Source of the DNA: Flavobacteriaceae bacterium
GTDB taxonomy: Bacteria > Bacteroidota > Bacteroidia > Flavobacteriales > Flavobacteriaceae
DNA length: 6,853 nucleotides
NCBI GenBank assembly: GCA_003511845.1
Contig: DOIV01000227.1
Span: 6,086 to 12,938, forward strand
Direction of reading: 5' to 3'
Position 1 is the stretch's first letter, and every line of letters begins with the position of its first letter. The notes under the pieces were generated by a model, which made no database searches, was not told the DNA's origin, and saw only the letters and a program-made list of their open reading frames with translations. Made by a program: the position numbers and the translations under genes. Below, in pieces: positions 6,047-6,853 of the stretch.

Positions 6047-6853
6047 TTAACGTCTTCTAGATCCGCTACTTCTAGATGGAGATGACGACCTTGAAGAAGA
6101 ACTACTTCTTGATGGACTATAGCTTCTTGAAGGAGCACTACTTCTAGTTCTACTTGAAGATGAGCTTCTAGATGGAGAAGTTGTTCTTGTTCTACTTTGA
6201 GTACTTCTGTTTGCAGGTCTTCTAGTGGTAGAGCGAGTACTTGTACTTCTTCTTACATTGCTAGACCCATTTGAGCGTGTTGTAGTACCTCTTCTGATAC
6301 CAGAGTCTCTAGGAGTGTGATTTCTTCTTACAGAAGAGTTGTCTCTAGATGTGTTAGACCTTCTTGTAGGTGTGCTATTACGCCTAACTGTAGAGCTTCT
6401 TTGAATACCAGAGCTTCTTGGTGTGTGATTTCTTCTTACAGAAGAGTTATCTCTAGATGTATTTGACCTTCTAGTAATTGAAGAGTTATTGCGTCTGACA
6501 TCTGTAGAGCTTCTTCTTGTGCTTGTAGAACGTCTTCTGTTTGCATCATTTAAATTTCTATTTGTAGTAGAAGATCTTCTAGATGTTACTCCTGTAATTC
6601 TTCTAGACGCATCATTAGTTGTTGATAATCTTCTGCTGTAAGCACTTCTGTTTCCTAATCTGCTAGTATTGTTAGCGTATCTTCTTCCGTAATTATAATT
6701 GTTGTAACAATAATTGTTATAGCCATTTCCATAATAATAAGGGTTGTAAAACCTGTTGTTCCATCCAAATCCGTTATTCCATCCAAATCCATTATTCATT
6801 CCCCACCTATTCATTCCCCATCTACTCATTCCCCAATGGTTATTCCATCCGAA
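6047..6853 (-). CDS. Arg/Ser-rich low-complexity protein, N terminus outside window
   Basis: The function is not recognised. The frame has no stop up to the window edge, and 268 residues are visible. The first in-frame ATG (6827-6829) is probably not the real start, because the upstream codons read FGWNNHWG and continue the same Gly/Trp/Asn repeat seen inside. The visible protein has three zones, numbered from the Met at 6829. Residues 1-50 are rich in Gly, Asn, Trp and Tyr (MSRWGMNRWG, GFGWNNGFGWNN, NPYYYGNGYNNY). Residues 50-210 are Arg/Ser/Thr/Asn-rich with an imperfect 36-residue tandem repeat at 119-190. Residues 210-260 are an SR-like tail ending GSRRR. From that Met I count about 57 Arg and 62 Ser in 260 residues, and no Lys or Glu. 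It should be highly basic and mostly disordered. A signal peptide cannot be judged because the N terminus is missing. It is codirectional with the fadL-like gene 100 bp downstream. The long open frame and consistent repeat phase favour a real gene. Confidence 0.75.
   Translation of the reverse strand, partial: FGWNNHWGMSRWGMNRWGMNNGFGWNNGFGWNNRFYNPYYYGNGYNNYCYNNYNYGRRYANNTSRLGNRSAYSRRLSTTNDASRRITGVTSRRSSTTNRNLNDANRRRSTSTRRSSTDVRRNNSSITRRSNTSRDNSSVRRNHTPRSSGIQRSSTVRRNSTPTRRSNTSRDNSSVRRNHTPRDSGIRRGTTTRSNGSSNVRRSTSTRSTTRRPANRSTQSRTRTTSPSRSSSSSRTRSSAPSRSYSPSRSSSSSRSSSPSRSSGSRRR
6297..6472 (-). repeat. In-frame 108-bp-period direct repeat within the Arg/Ser-rich gene
   Basis: Positions 6297-6364 recur as 6405-6472 with a small number of substitutions, offset by exactly 108 bp (36 codons). 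At protein level both copies contain RRSNTSRDNSSVRRNHTPR followed by SGI with one difference between. The rest of each 36-residue unit has diverged (RSSTVRRNSTP against RRGTTTRSNGS). This looks like an internal tandem duplication followed by drift. Confidence 0.85.
6761..6853 (-). repeat. Short tandem repeats coding GFGWNN and MxRWG units
   Basis: Two unit types lie side by side. An 18-bp unit occurs as CCATCCAAATCCGTTATT (6761-6778) and CCATCCAAATCCATTATT (6779-6796), coding GFGWNN twice. A 15-bp unit starting CATTCCCCA occurs three times at 6797-6811, 6812-6826 and 6827-6841, coding M(N/S)RWG-like pentapeptides; the last copy is diverged. Another 18-bp-type unit begins at 6845 (CCATCCGAA) and runs into the window edge, so the repeat tract continues outside. 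Confidence 0.85.

Noticed and set aside
6047..6260. SR-like tail as evidence of transfer from a eukaryote
   Set aside because: There is no RNA-recognition domain, codon use is the same A/T-rich AGA/TCT style as the rest of the window, and low-complexity Arg/Ser tracts arise readily by repeat expansion.
6297..6512. Spaced direct repeats considered as a CRISPR array
   Set aside because: There are only two long copies, the spacing keeps the reading frame, and the repeats translate into the same peptide inside an open frame. They are coding repeats, with no cas genes nearby.
6050..6620. Frequent TCTAGA palindromes
   Set aside because: TCTAGA is what Ser-Arg dipeptides encode with the preferred TCT-AGA codons, so the many copies follow from the protein sequence and are not evidence of a binding-site array.

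Overview
The window looks like a stretch of an AT-rich chromosome from the Bacteroidota, most likely the family Flavobacteriaceae. Four things point there. The 2-oxoglutarate dehydrogenase E1 and E2 proteins have flavobacterial-type sequence. The starts have A/T-rich leaders without Shine-Dalgarno sites. Exact matches to the Bacteroidota -7 promoter box (TAnnTTTG) lie upstream of both the tRNA and sucA. There is also an OmpP1/FadL-type outer-membrane protein with a signal peptide ending in NAQ. I cannot name a genus.

Layout. Positions 1-114 are non-coding and AT-rich; they hold an A/T-rich inverted repeat and a bidirectional terminator hairpin. A minus-strand tRNA-Asn(GTT) follows (115-188). 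The 168-bp gap to sucA carries promoters firing in both directions. sucA (E1o, 357-3089) and sucB/odhB (E2o, 3240-4445) run on the plus strand. They encode two of the three subunits of the TCA-cycle 2-oxoglutarate dehydrogenase complex; the E3 subunit gene (lpd) is not in the window. The 150-bp gap between them is unusually structured: a long-range inverted repeat, a perfect 14-bp palindrome and a compact hairpin that resembles a dispersed intergenic repeat.

sucB converges with a minus-strand gene for a FadL/OmpP1-family outer-membrane beta-barrel (4552-5946). The 106-bp gap between them contains two strong hairpins, one with a perfect 21-bp stem. Upstream of the fadL-like gene, on the same strand, lies a very low-complexity Arg/Ser/Thr/Asn-rich ORF (6047 to the window edge). 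It has no visible lysine or glutamate, tandem repeats at three scales, and an N terminus outside the window.

The enzymes, tRNA and porin are ordinary housekeeping genes. The least explained items are the arginine/serine-rich protein and the structured sucA-sucB spacer. I saw no mobile element, CRISPR array, defence system or clear sign of a new multi-gene system.
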